Source of the DNA: Aplectana chamaeleonis
Taxonomy: Eukaryota; Nematoda; Chromadorea; Rhabditida; Cosmocercidae
Assembly: GCA_029168955.1 (NCBI GenBank)
Contig: JAPDOI010001174.1
Location: 1-64,000, forward strand
Direction of reading: 5' to 3'
DNA: 64,000 bases
Part shown: piece after piece, positions 23,501-34,185 of the stretch
Position numbering within the stretch: position 1 is the stretch's first letter
How the letters are laid out: every line of letters starts with the position of its first letter
The notes under the pieces: model-generated
Told to the model about the DNA's origin: nothing
The model's input: only the letters and a program-made list of their open reading frames with translations
Database searches by the model: none
Program-made: the position numbers and the translations under genes

Positions 23501-26500
23501 ATTTGCCGACTCCTGGATTCCAGAAAATATGCTTTCGCGCTCGCCGACATGGAAGAACTTCTTCGAAAATGATGTCACTACGCAATTTATCCATCGAAAT
23601 CTGGTGAGAGTCTGGTTTTAGCTGCTTAAGAAACCTATTCCTATTTCCCTCATTCGCGATTCCAACTATTGGACACCTTGGTGGCTTGCCTTAAGTTCCA
23701 AGCCTAACTTTTGGGTTAGATTCACCCAGAGTAGTTCATGCACTAGAGGAGTGGGGCACCAGCACGAATATACGATGTCTAGAATCTAAGGAGTCAAAAA
23801 ATTCAAAGAAATGTTTCCTAAAGGAACAAGAGTTTAAAACAGGAGCAAGGCAAGAAGCTTAAAGGCAGTGTTCACGATGATCATCCGCGTAGACTTTCCA
23901 CAGTGAAATGATAGTCGAGAAGGATCCTAGGCTCCCAGTGTCGAAATAACGGTAGAAAACGAGCCAGGAGCGGCAAAATAACGGCTGCAAACAAGCGTTT
24001 TGGTGCCCCAGACACGCCTCGTGCCCCAGATCCGCCCCCTCGGAATGAACAAATGAAGACTCAGATTACAGGAATGATCAAGTCAAGGAAGTGCTGATAA
24101 GTGAGCTGTTTGCTTCATTGCACTGATAGGTATCATCCTTCTAGCGGTCAATTCCTGCACGCTCAAAAGTCAACGTAAACAAGGGAGGGCCTATTTTGGC
24201 TCAAAAACGCGTCTTTCGTGTCCTTTTTAAGCATGCCTTGCTATATAGGGCACCAGACCTTCCGTAAGCCGTGGAGATATCGGAAGTGAAATTTATCGTG
24301 AACACTGCCTTTAAGCTGGATCTTCTCTATTCAACTTTGCCGTTGATAACATCGTGCGTAGAGTTGCGGGACAGTATCCCGTGGACGTGATACTAACAAC
24401 ATCAGGACGCTCCCCTGTCGACCTGGAGTCCGACGACGACATTGTGTTATTTGACGAAAACAACACACAGTTGCAAAGGATGGTGAATATGGGCTTCGTC
24501 TTCGCCCCGATAAGTGCAAGCAGTAGCCGTATTGATGAAACTTTGGGAGCCTCCCGGGAAGGTCTAAAGTTCACTCGCTGTTGGGCGAGTTTCCGATGTT
24601 GCTCCTTCCTGGGTGCTCGGCAGGTAGACAGGAAGGCTCCCGGCTACCTGGCTGGCAGACGCGAGGGTTTCTAGCCGCCTGGCGGGTTTACGGAGAGAAA
24701 TGCGGCTGCCTGCTGTGTCGATCTTGTGTTTCAGAACGTGATCAATATGTTACTAGCAGGCGCTGCCCGTCCACCCGCACAATCGAGGTCGGGCATGCTG
24801 TGCCCGCCGGAATGCACTGATAACGGAGCTGAGACACAGCAGATTCCTACCCGGCGGTCTCCTCTCCGTCGCTGTGGGTGGTTACCCATGCCTGTCTCTG
24901 CTCGGACAGGTGGCGAAGAGGAGGCCGCCACTATAAAATCTCGACAGGGGAGGCACAAAACTGGTGGCCACACACCGGGTAAGAGAAGGTACACCTCCTT
25001 TCTGCGCCCGCAGTTTCATGAATACGGCCACAGATGGGGTCTCTGAGAGGTCTTCATCGGGAACTTGTGTGGTCGGATGACGTTTGCTTGGATATTTATG
25101 GCCGCGTGTATGCCATGACGAAGATCTTAAAAATGAAGTCCACACGATACATCTTTGCCTGGCACGTGTGGGGCTCTTACATCTGTTTTCGCTGCATGAA
25201 GGTGCAGTGGACGGTTGACTTCGACTACTCGAGCACGTATTGAGAAGAATGCCAAACCTTAAATTCAAGAACACGTGTGTGTCCCAGCTAAGTTCAGTAA
25301 GAAAAATCTCACAAGAAAGCATAACTGCTTAGAGGCAGCATGAAAGCTCGTAAACGTGGTTGAGACAACTACGGAAATAGAATGGTATAGCTCAGAAAAT
25401 AACGCCTACGCATTTCGAAGCGTCAAAAACGACCCACAATGACGCTACACGAGCAAGAAGTTGGCCCCGCCTCCTGTATTTGCGTGTTCCTCCAAAGCAG
25501 GGGTGCTGGGCCATTACCACCGTCGTCGATGAACATGGTTTACTTATTGTACTTATTGTACCACCCACAAACGTGGCCGACGGTGGGAATGGCCCATCAC
25601 CTCTGTTTTGGAGGACGACGGCAAATACAGGGGCGGGGCCAACTTCATACTGATGTAGCGGCATTGAGGATCGTTTTTGACTCTTTAAAATGCGTAGGCG
25701 TTGTGGTCTGACCATTTTATTTCCGTAGTTATCTCAATCACTTTTACGAGCATGTATGCTGCCTTAAACCTGGTTAGCGCTGTGCTACGTTTAGGTTCCA
25801 CGAAACTGCACCGGCGAGGTGTTGGCGTAGACGTGATGACTTTTTAACATACCACCTGGTTGCCACACCTTTTTATGAATCTGAGCTCACATCGCTCTGC
25901 TCAGCATGTTTTCAGGGATGCTATCGAGTTCTGTCTGAAAACGATCGCTAAATGTAAGAAAAAGTTTTGGATAGTGGTGGAAAAGAAGGATTGAAATACT
26001 ATCGCAGAAACTTTGGGTCAAGGAAAATTCGGCCCCGACTACATTTCCAGTTTCCGAGGAGTCCGAATTTGGACTTTCATAGTTTCATATTTAATTTTCA
26101 GGCTTACCTGACTCTGTTAACAATCACGGCTACTTGGGTTCTTGGATGCCGCATGGGTCTTCATCGCAGGGCGAAAATAGCTCTTCATGCTACTTTGCTA
26201 GCCGGCTACGGTCAGGCAGCTCTCGGTATCTACACGTTGGTGAGTTTTGAAGGCAATCCATACCCGCTTGAGAATGTTGATCATTACAACTTCCTCTGTT
26301 TAAAGGCAGTGTTCACGATGTTTTTCATTTCCGAGTTTTCCACATAAAACAAAGCGTTGGCCTCCAAGTAATACCAAAATTACGAAAAAACGGCGAGAAA
26401 CGCACTTAAACGTCGTATTTCAGTGACATTATTCTCTGGCCTGGACTAGTTGTCCGATTGGATGAACTTCTTCCCGATGGTTGGGACCGGTGAAAAATGG

Positions 26501-26925
26501 GGTCAGTCGAAAATGGAAAAATATTTTATGCTAAACAGTATTAGTTAGGGTCAGAAGGAAGGGACGGAGCAACAGAAAGCGGAAAATGGCGAAGGACGGG
26601 TCCACAAAATATTTCATCGTCTCAACGAACAGTTCCGGTGAGAGTAAAGTGGCGGGGGGAGAGTAAAGAATTCGGTGCCCTTCTGGTCGGTTTTTCGCAG
26701 TTTCTCCGTCATTTTAGCTCTACCCGGGGTCAATTAATTGATTTTGCGAATAATCTCAAAATTGAAGATTATCGTGAACACTGCCTTTAAGTGACCTGGC
26801 TAGTGTCGATTTTTCAGCTCTACTATGTACCAGTATGGCTAGCATCGCTTCATCAGTGCGGCTCCATGACGCTTTTATCGGCTGTTCTCTGGCTCACAAA
26901 TGAACTTCGTCGGGTACCGAAATAA
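17596..26925 (+). CDS. cox-15: Heme A synthase COX15, 10 exons
   Basis: COX15 is a multi-pass protein of the mitochondrial inner membrane that oxidises the heme O methyl group to make heme A for cytochrome c oxidase. Exons are 17596-17711, 21164-21295, 22095-22217, 22274-22367, 22820-22918, 23067-23240, 23302-23383, 23449-23603, 26102-26239 and 26818-26925. They join in phase to 406 aa, like human COX15 (410 aa). The first ~35 residues lack acidic residues and carry spaced Arg, as in a mitochondrial presequence. Visible blocks are [19 protein letters not shown] (first helix end and loop), [10 protein letters not shown] (H146), [11 protein letters not shown] (H221), [18 protein letters not shown] (H322), SLHQCGS (H383) and the C-terminus NELRRVPK. 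All four conserved heme-ligating histidines are present. Exon 4 ends at GTC before GTAGGT, a choice fixed by protein alignment. Introns 1, 8 and 9 hold mobile elements. Confidence 0.97.
18030..18175 (+). repeat. Hairpin-bearing repeat (partner at 20655-20830)
   Basis: The stem is 'ggtaagacgccgcgtacg', with its inverse ending 'gtcttacc' by 18165. In reverse complement the stretch 'acgtgacttgcgtacg' through 'cagagggag' matches 20750-20812. So two related copies lie in opposite orientation inside cox-15 intron 1. Confidence 0.6.
18285..18505. repeat. GC-rich block in cox-15 intron 1
   Basis: This block has much higher GC than its surroundings, with CpG-rich phrases such as 'gtgccgggaagcaccccgg' forming a hairpin near 18328-18348. 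Both strands are open over about 70-100 codons, but no protein family is recognisable. It could be a retroelement fragment. I would not call a gene. Confidence 0.35.
20410..20520 (+). repeat. Short dispersed repeat (second copy at 58115-58205)
   Basis: 'Gcggctggcagtatggtaag' and then 'tgatcagctgcgctattctc', 'ggcctgaatcgat' are repeated at 58115-58205 with about 80-85% agreement by eye. No box A/B pair was found. It may be part of a SINE or other small element. Confidence 0.55.
20655..20830 (-). repeat. Inverted copy of the 18.03-18.18 kb repeat
   Basis: The segment 'gattagggtaggacagagg' near 20662 pairs imperfectly with 'cgtctcaccgtaatcc' near 20780, forming a hairpin. The right half matches the other copy in reverse orientation. 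Confidence 0.55.
21307..21435. mobile_element. CTCTGTTTCGGAGCC-family MITE (truncated)
   Basis: It begins 'actctgtttcggagcc' and carries the internal 'gcggagcgagggtagaga' and 'cagacgcacgcgat' phrases shared with 28483-28632, 32596-32744 and 62785-63410. The right inverted end is missing. It starts only 11 bases after exon 2 of cox-15. Confidence 0.65.
22597..22750. repeat. Dispersed 'GAACACGAA / TACTGTA' repeat
   Basis: 'Ggtgaacacgaattgtagg', 'ttactgtaaactactgtaag' and the inverse 'tacagtaacttaccgtaat' together with 'ttggtgttcagcgcccc' show a self-complementary copy of the dispersed family. It lies in cox-15 intron 4. Confidence 0.65.
23861..24312. mobile_element. GGCAGTG-family TIR element (copy 1, 452 bp)
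   Basis: The left end is AAAGGCAGTGTTCACGATGA. The right end is its inverse, ATCGTGAACACTGCCTTT. No duplicated target outside AAA...TTT is convincing. It has no coding capacity. It lies in intron 8 of cox-15. Confidence 0.85.
24560..25035 (+). repeat. GC-rich retroelement-like segment in cox-15 intron 8
   Basis: GC is sharply higher than in the flanks. One plus-strand frame is open (24726-25046) and basic in composition, with [18 protein letters not shown] near its end. This style of sequence resembles 5' parts of nematode non-LTR elements, but I cannot name a domain. It is immediately downstream of the copy-1 GGCAGTG element. Confidence 0.35.
25331..25766. mobile_element. Near-perfect palindromic element (436 bp), GGCAGCATG ends
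   Basis: The arms pair across almost the whole length. 'Gaggcagcatgaaagctcg' matches the inverse 'cgagcatgtatgctgcc'. Inner pairs include 'aacgcctacgcattt' with 'aaatgcgtaggcgtt', and 'gttggccccgcc' with 'ggcggggccaac'. Ends resemble the GGCAGTG family and the 35093-35480 element, so it is probably a subfamily. It lies in cox-15 intron 8. Confidence 0.8.
26302..26788. mobile_element. GGCAGTG-family TIR element (copy 2, 487 bp)
   Basis: The ends are AAAGGCAGTGTTCACGATG and ATCGTGAACACTGCCTTT. It fills most of the last intron of cox-15 and ends 29 bp before exon 10, leaving the TTTTTCAG acceptor outside the element. Confidence 0.85.
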
Positions 26926-28480
26926 TCTCGACTCTTTTCTGTTATTGATAGATTTTTCATCGCTGGTTGTTCCCACTGTTTTTCATTTCAAATCATCTCT
27001 CAGATGTGATCTTGTTTTGTTCTATTGTTTTGCTTGTTATCTATTTATGTACCTGTTTGCAGCTAAGAGCTGTTCAATGTTGTCTAGTTTTGTTACTATT
27101 ACTGGTAGAGTTTACATAGAGCCGGTGAATTTTAGCTATTGTTAGTGTTGAAATTTCTTGTTTATTTATTTAATTCTGCTAAATGAAGCGTGTAGAATCG
27201 AATGCAAAGAAATCTCAAGAATCTCCGAAAAAGGTGTAGAAACAGACCAAGTATTACACATGGAGTTGGAAGAGGTGAGGGGTAAGAACTGTGTACTTGT
27301 TGGATGGGATGAAGCGCTTTCGAAGTTCAAACGGTTAATCAGCTGCCTCGGCGCAGACAGTGGCCTCGTAATCGTATGCTCGTAGTCGCATGGCAGGACG
27401 AATTTGATCTCTATCACGACGACTGATAGAGTTCGGCTAGTCGATCGAGTGCACAGAGAGAGACGCTGACGAGCGACGCGACGTAATGCTTACCATAAAT
27501 GACCGAAAATCGATATACCTGATATGGACTGTCGCTGTCGAGCGTCGCTGTAGGGACACCTTGCGTCCGCCCCGATACAAACGCAGATGACATCGATATA
27601 AACAATCGAATAGATTGTTTTTACTTTCCGGAGGGTCATCGCCGGTACTGAACCAACCCTCGATTCGTTGAGGCTGACCCTTTTCTTCTTGTAGGGGCTA
27701 GAGAGTCGGCTCATCTTTCTAAACACTTCTTCTTTTCAGTCTCATTCAGCCCCAAAGTCAACACATCCGTTGCAGACAATTTGGTGATTCTAGAAAGAAG
27801 TGTCGTTTTCCACCTGTCCGCACTGACTTCCGTGAAAGGGTTCGTCAGTGACGATGGAAAAAAAGAGGACAGATGAATTGCAATGAAACTTCGTGTCTGG
27901 ACGAGAAAAGCCTGTTTTGTGAAATGACCGTGGTGAAAATGTCCGCAATTGTTGCAAATTTGCCGGACAGTCACCGGCTAGTTCTACATTTTGACGAGTT
28001 CCTGAGATGACAAGCATGCCCTTTCGCGTCTTGAGAGGCTGCGATCCTCGTTTTTTAATGAAACGACCATTGAATAGTTTTCGTCAGCGGCTCAAAACAT
28101 TGCCTAACATTCTTGTAGTCGAAGTGTTCTGGGAAATCGGCAAAAAAAGCCTAAAAGATTAAAAGATCAACTTTATTCTAGATAGTATTAAAAGTGGAGC
28201 TTCCAAGAAAAAGTGGTTTGGTTAGTAAGAAATGCAATAGAACAAAAAGTGATCAATATAGAAGTTTCCACGTCGAAACTACAAAGCTTACATTATTTCT
28301 ACGGTCGATGTTCTTTATTCCTACGAGAAACCGAACCGCTCAGAAATTTATGATAAAGTTCCACTCGAATTAAGGACTGTAAACATCTTACCTGCGACTT
28401 ATCTTCACAACTTCAAGTTACATGTTGCATGGTGCGAGTTGACTTACACGTGACCTAGAGTACTGGCGCTGGTGGCACCT
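26926..28480. other. cox-15 3' flank and unannotated intergenic DNA
   Basis: T-rich sequence follows the cox-15 stop without a canonical AATAAA that I can pick. A diverged relative of the Harbinger-type MITE core (gacgagcgacgcgacgtaatg, gtcgctgtcgagcg) lies at about 27440-27565. I see no coding exon in 27.6-28.4 kb. Confidence 0.4.
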
Positions 28481-28482
28481 AT

Positions 28483-28632
28483 CCTCTGGTTCCGAGCAAA
28501 TTTACTCTGTTCCCTCGCGCGCTTATGTGTAGCGAGGGTAGAGACAGCGAGAAATTGTGGGGAGAAGGAGACGCAGCGTAAGCGCGCAGACGCACGCGAT
28601 GAATGGACATAAATTTTACTCGGAAACAGTGG
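28483..28632. mobile_element. CTCTGTTTCGGAGCC-family MITE (150 bp)
   Basis: The left end 'ctctggttccgagcaaattt' is inverse to 'aaattttactcggaaacag' at the right. The interior 'tagcgagggtagagacagcg' and 'gcagacgcacgcgat' are shared with the other family members. Confidence 0.75.
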
Positions 28633-29769
28633 ATACATAGCCTACGAGCGTTCTGACTCCTTCCAAGAGAGTAACCGAAGCACGAAAAATCACTTTGCAT
28701 GCGTGATTTCCTATATGAAAAGCATACACTGGTAGTAGATCAGATTCCCAAAGTGGTAAGGCTTTGGTGACAAGTAGAGAACAACAGACCTGGGCATTTT
28801 TTAGATACATTTTCACAAAAAGTACATTTTTGTAGTTTTGCCGTGGAAACTTCTACTTTGTTAATTTTTGTTGAATTTCATTTCTTACTGACCTAACTAC
28901 CTTTTCTGACAGGGGAACTACTTTTAGTCATCCTGACCATTCGCATGAAATGTATTTTTCTAGAACCGTTTTGCACTTAGAATTCGAGCATGTTCCTCGC
29001 AGCTGACTGGAACCACTTAGGAAATAATAAATTCTAGGCGCTCTTAAAAGTTTCGCGGCAAGGTCCCATCAGGGAATTTCAGGATGTTTTTGAAAAAGGA
29101 AAATCAGATTTTGCTCAAAACTTGTTTGTAGGGGTAATTTAGGATGCCGAACACGAATTTGGGGACCGCTTGTCAAAATTCTGAGGTTGAAAGGCATCGT
29201 AAGCGCTGAAAACCACTCACCGTTTTTTCGGTTTAAATAATTTTCTGGGCCCACCTAAGAACGTAGAGAGAGTTTGTACGGTTAAAAACGCCTCATTCTA
29301 AAGATAGACGAGGTTGAGTGTCTCAAATTCCGTCAGAAGAGGCCGGCCATCCGTCAGTCATTTGACACAATTTGCTGTCAGCCATCATATAAGTAAATGG
29401 TCAACAATTGAAATAGTACAACTGAGGGGAAGTTGATGGAATATATTTACTAATACGTGAAGAATGACTTTTCTACACAAATCGGCTAACCTTTCCTTAT
29501 CCACAAATCACTTGAAAGAGAGATGAACTTCATTTGATCGTGAGATCGTTGGTCAAAACAGAGAAATCTAACGATCGACTCTTCTTTTCTCGAAAGTCGA
29601 TTGAGATATTTTCGGTATGTAAAAGGGGTCTTCAGTGATTCGTTTGCGCTATTTTCAACGTAGCTGCTGTACTGGGTACTAGAGCTCTCATTATATATGG
29701 AAAACTCGAAAACGAAACTCCTCGCGAACTATGCCTTTAATGTAGGTTACTGTAGGCACCATGCCATTT

Positions 29770-30261
29770 AAAGGCAGTGTTCACGATGAAAATCGTTACT
29801 CTGTTTTTTTTCGCTTATCTTGAAAACGGTCCCATGCTGATTCCAATGATGTCCCTGGAATCGTACAAGACCACCTGGGAGCGGAGTGATGATCTCCTAA
29901 AAATTGAGCTGGGAAAGCATGGTAGACGAGTTGTCCGAGGCTTGTAACTTCCGTCATTTGCAACCGATTTGAGGGAACTGACCTGAATGGATAGAGAATC
30001 TGATAGTGAAGGGAAGAAAGGGGCTAATGATCGGAAACCATCGCTCATCTCACGATCTCGAGTTTTCATTTGTTCACTTCGGTGGGCGTTCGTTGCGCTT
30101 CTGGGGTTGGCCGTGCGCTCGAAGTGGCAACTTCGTGCTCTTTTTAGGCTCTTCCTGGCTCGTTTTGATGCGTTCTATCGACGTCACCGTTACAGTGTGC
30201 CCCTCCACAACCCATTCCTAGTGCAAACTGAAACACATTTTTCATCGTGAATACTGCTTTT
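29770..30261. mobile_element. GGCAGTG-family TIR element (copy 3, 492 bp)
   Basis: The left end is AAAGGCAGTGTTCACGATGA. The right end, ATCGTGAATACTGCTTTT, carries two changes. It is separated from copy 4 by only 19 bp. Confidence 0.8.
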
Positions 30262-30280
30262 AAGGGGCCTAATATATCTT

Positions 30281-30736
30281 GAAGGCAGTGTTCACGATGA
30301 ATATCGCGCTCGGGTTCGATCCAAAAATGGGATTGTTTGGTCGTGAGGTAACTACTAGTGAAGAAAGAGCGTAGAAAACATTTAGAATAAGCCAAAATAA
30401 CGGTGTCAAATGTTCAGGGCGTGGACGAGAATCGTGGGCTCTGCTGATTTCCGCAAGCGCGCGCTCATCGCAAAATTTGCGCGAATCGATCAGGCTGGGC
30501 GCGGATGAGTTACTTGGCATTTCGCCATAGAGATGTGTGCAGCGCCACAAGCTCGTCCGAATGGGGGGCGGGCCGGGACATGTAAGGTAGGCGCACCGGG
30601 AAAACATTCGAAGCCGTTTTTATCGATTTCTGGCCCATTCTCGCTGATTTCTTCGACCCTATCCCCTCCTGCATCTGCCAACTTAGTGTTTCATACTGAA
30701 ACCTCGAGAACGAGATTTACCGTGGACACTGCCTTC
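30281..30736. mobile_element. GGCAGTG-family TIR element (copy 4, 456 bp)
   Basis: The left end is GAAGGCAGTGTTCACGATGA and the right end is CCGTGGACACTGCCTTC. The flanking triplets here are GAA and TTC, not AAA and TTT. Confidence 0.8.
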
Positions 30737-30762
30737 AATAAGTCGAAAATCGACAAAGGAAC

Positions 30763-31060
30763 ATCAAATTCGTATTCAGCACCACATATGATCCCACATA
30801 GAAATTTTGAGTCAAATCTAAAACTCTGACCAAGCTACGTATACCAACAGTAATCTACCCTAATCTGTCGAAAGTCGATAAACTTATCTCAGATTCATTT
30901 TGAGCACTCCAAATAACACCCACTAGAGAAAAGTTTTGGGCCACATCTACCGTAGCATTCGGAAATTGTCGAAATTCGCCCTTTGGTCAAAAAATTTTCC
31001 GATGGGAAGCTGCGAACGAAATGAGACTAAAAATTCGGAAAACAGGCAAATATATCTCAG
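30763..31060 (-). repeat. Dispersed 'GTGCTGAATACGAA / TACGGTAG' repeat copies
   Basis: On the plus strand 'aaattcgtattcagcaccac', 'aacagtaatctaccctaatc' and 'cagattcattttgagcactcc' are inverse forms of the dispersed family. A further plus-strand copy begins at about 31243. Confidence 0.55.
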
Positions 31061-32429
31061 ATTCGTGATTGCAACCCAAAGAACCCCACCGGGAGAATTT
31101 GAAGTCTCTGACACATTTTTATACAAACGCTTTCAGAAGCCGCTTCAGGATAGGTAAATGCTCAACCAACAATCCGTACTACATATTATATTATTCAATG
31201 CTAAGTTCGAAGATTGACCGTTCATCCAAACTTCGTGTAATGGGGTTATTTGGGGAGCTGGATACAATTATGAGGTCCGTTTCCAGATTTTCGAAAGATT
31301 ACTGCGCGTTTCGGAAAGTGCATTGGTTACGAAAATCAAGGGGTAAATGTCTATAACATTATTCAGGGTGGCTTCAGGCAGCTAGGAAAGGTATATTCGA
31401 TTTATACGTCTGACATGGTTCTAGAATAGTACATTTAATTTGGAATAGCTAGGCTGACTTATAGTGGGTGGTTTTCTTGTCAGACAATAGGTGGGGGGCG
31501 AGTCGAATTGAGATATTGCACTTTCATGGAAACACCATCTGCTTACCCTCTAAGGAAAACATAGGTATGTACATAGAAGGCGATTCGACGTGAGACTAGA
31601 GGGCGAGCAAAAAATATTCTCTCCGACCGCCCTGACTATCTGTCGAAGTAGTAGGTCGTTTCAATCATCTGAGGCTGATTTTGACCACTTTATTTCTTCA
31701 CGCTCTGACAATTAGTGTTGTTCATAAATATCGACCAGGTTGGGTTAGGACGGCCTGTGCCGGACCATGTATCAGCTAATAAGTATGAAGGAGAGCTAAT
31801 AAGGGTGCTAGAACACTCGGAAACAACTTTGATTATGAACGCTACCTCTAACATACACGTGCTAAGTAATTCGGAGAATGCCCACTTTACTGTTGGCTCG
31901 CCAAGTTTCGCACGTCCGTGCCTTGTGCATTGATAAACATTCCTGGCACGGTCTGCTACCGCATCATTCAAATTCAAAGAGCACTGTCTCATCTGAAATT
32001 CACCCCCTGAAATGCCATCCCGTCCCACTTTAACATTAGCTTATTATCATATCCATGCGTCCGTCATTGCACTTATAGTACGTGTTGGCACGTTGCGGCC
32101 CTTCTCGTCATTGTACGTAGTTGAGGCTTTCATCATCCAATTTTTTTCCGCCGAATCATGCCGATGTCAGGCAGAGCATGTCACCATCTGGATAGTTGTA
32201 GTGCATACATTTCGAGTGGTCTAAGTCCATGGCCAACTGAACACTTCATTTTTTTCAATTTTGATTTTGCTTGCGCAAAATAGCTGTTTCCAAGTTTCGT
32301 CGGATGTTCTGAATGCTAAATAAACCCAAAAATTTAAGATTCCGATAAAATAAAGTTCAAGTGTTTCAAATAGTGATTGGGGATATCATTAGCCATCATT
32401 ATAGGTGTGGTTCTTGTACATATTTCGAA

Positions 32430-32590
32430 GTCTTGAATTAAAAAGATTAGCTAGATAAAGACAGAGATTAAATGAAGACAGAGATCAAATAATTATAGAA
32501 TAATGAAGAGATAAAAGATTAAAAAGATAATAAGGATGAAAAAAATATATAATAAGAAATAAAAGATTAATAAAGAAAAGTTATGGTGAG
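32430..32590 (+). repeat. A/G-rich degenerate simple repeat
   Basis: This is a run of degenerate 'agataaa/agattaa' units with almost no C. It is low complexity and immediately precedes a MITE at 32596. Confidence 0.75.
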
Positions 32591-32595
32591 ATATC

Positions 32596-32744
32596 CTTTG
32601 TTTCGGAGTGAAGTTTATTTCCGTTCATCGCGAGCATCTGCTCGCGTATGCTGCGTCTCCTTCTGTTCACACTTCATCGCTGTCTCTTCCCTCGCTCCGC
32701 TAAAGCGCATGAAGGAACAGAGTAAATTTGGCTCCGAAACAGAG
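32596..32744. mobile_element. CTCTGTTTCGGAGCC-family MITE (149 bp)
   Basis: The left end 'ctttgtttcggag' is inverse to 'ctccgaaacagag'. The interior 'ctgcgtctccttctg' and 'cttccctcgctccgct' is the inverse of the 28483 copy's core. Confidence 0.8.
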
Positions 32745-33153
32745 AATATGAATTGACTTTGAATTTTGTTTTCTGTGCACACTCTCACGCTTTTACGCCG
32801 CCATCTTGAGTCGCCACTGTTCCTGTATACTTTTTTATTACATAAAACTATATTGAGAATACATCTTTATTTGCGACTAGGGAAAGTTCTAACACGTTGA
32901 CGACGAGCCATTTTTTCGATGATTGTCTCCTGGGGCGACACTTTGCTCTTATAGGAAGTTTGCTCACTTTCGTATAAATGAATGATAATGAGCGAAAATT
33001 ATCTGAAAATGCAAGAAATGAAGAAATGGATTATGAATCCAACAAGATTCAATAGCTATGTCCGGATTTCCGGCATTTCTCGGTTTTATCATACAGGAAA
33101 AAGCACCCGATGATCCCTACTGTCGGGCTTAGTTCCATCGACCTGGCTGGCTG

Positions 33154-33649
33154 AAAGGCGGTTTCCACGACAAAAAACCGTTTCCGAGTTTTTGCCGACA
33201 TTCGAGAGGTCTATGGCAGCAGCAATGTCGAAAAAAATAACAGCTGAAAAAGAGCCCCAAATAGCCCTACACGGCCCTCAACTTCGGTGTAGAGCGCAAT
33301 CCCCGCCCGCTCCTCTCGACGACTATTGATCAAAGTAAACCACGGAAAATTTACTTCAACAAAACATACGATTATCAAATGATTGAAACATCCGCCATGA
33401 TGCACGGATTGAACAGATTCACCCCATTTGGATATTGTTTTCTTCTCGGAAATTATTTTTCACTTGTTTCGACCAGTGGCCGTTGAGTAGGGTGGGCGGG
33501 GATTGCGCTCTACGCAGAAGTTTGGGACCGCGTAGGGCTATTTGGTCTCTTTTTAGCCGTTTTTTTAGACATTGCTGCTGCCATTAGCCCTTTAGCTTTC
33601 GGTTTCCGGTGAAAACCCGAAGACGGTTTCCATCATAGACACTGCCTTT
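33154..33649. mobile_element. GGCAGTG-family element with long palindromic interior (copy 5, 496 bp)
   Basis: The ends are AAAGGCGGTTTCCACGA and CATAGACACTGCCTTT. Within them, 'tggcagcagcaatgtcg' through 'gcgcaatccccgcccgc' is answered by 'gcggggattgcgctctacg' through 'gacattgctgctgcca'. Most of the element can therefore fold on itself. Confidence 0.75.
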
Positions 33650-34185
33650 AAGATGCAAGTAAAAATAGAAACCCCATGTACCAATCGACGTAGAAGTTTG
33701 CAGGTAATCCGAGAACAACCTTTACCAATGGTCTACCTTCGAGGTTTAGAAAAAAAAACGTTACGAGCAAAAAACCAGTAATGACACCCATCTCATTTCA
33801 AAAATGATTAGCACGAATGGCGGGTCACTCTAATTTTTTCAGTGCTTCTCTCAGGCTGTACCATTTTTCTCCGTGGTGAGAGTCCCACGCCCCCCCCCCC
33901 CCCCCGCCCTCACGTGGCCGGAGTTGAAAGTTGTTGGAGTACATCATTCCACCCAACGAAGTTATGTCAACGTGTTCATGAACGAGATTGCTATGATCCA
34001 CTCAGCACTCATTTTCCTCTCGTCGGGCCGGCTTCTTAACACAGATACATAGACAGACTACTCACTCAGAACAGGATTTTTATATGGAGCAGATAAAGGC
34101 CGTCTATCCTCTGGGGAATCACCTTTTTCTCATCCGTGCCTGTCACATTTGTTTCCGTGAGGTGAACAAAATTCACAATTCGTTA

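Noticed and set aside
33890..33905. Poly-C run, with others near 15501-15515 and a G run near 12776-12787
   Set aside because: Simple homopolymer runs with no further structure. They may also be prone to sequencing error.
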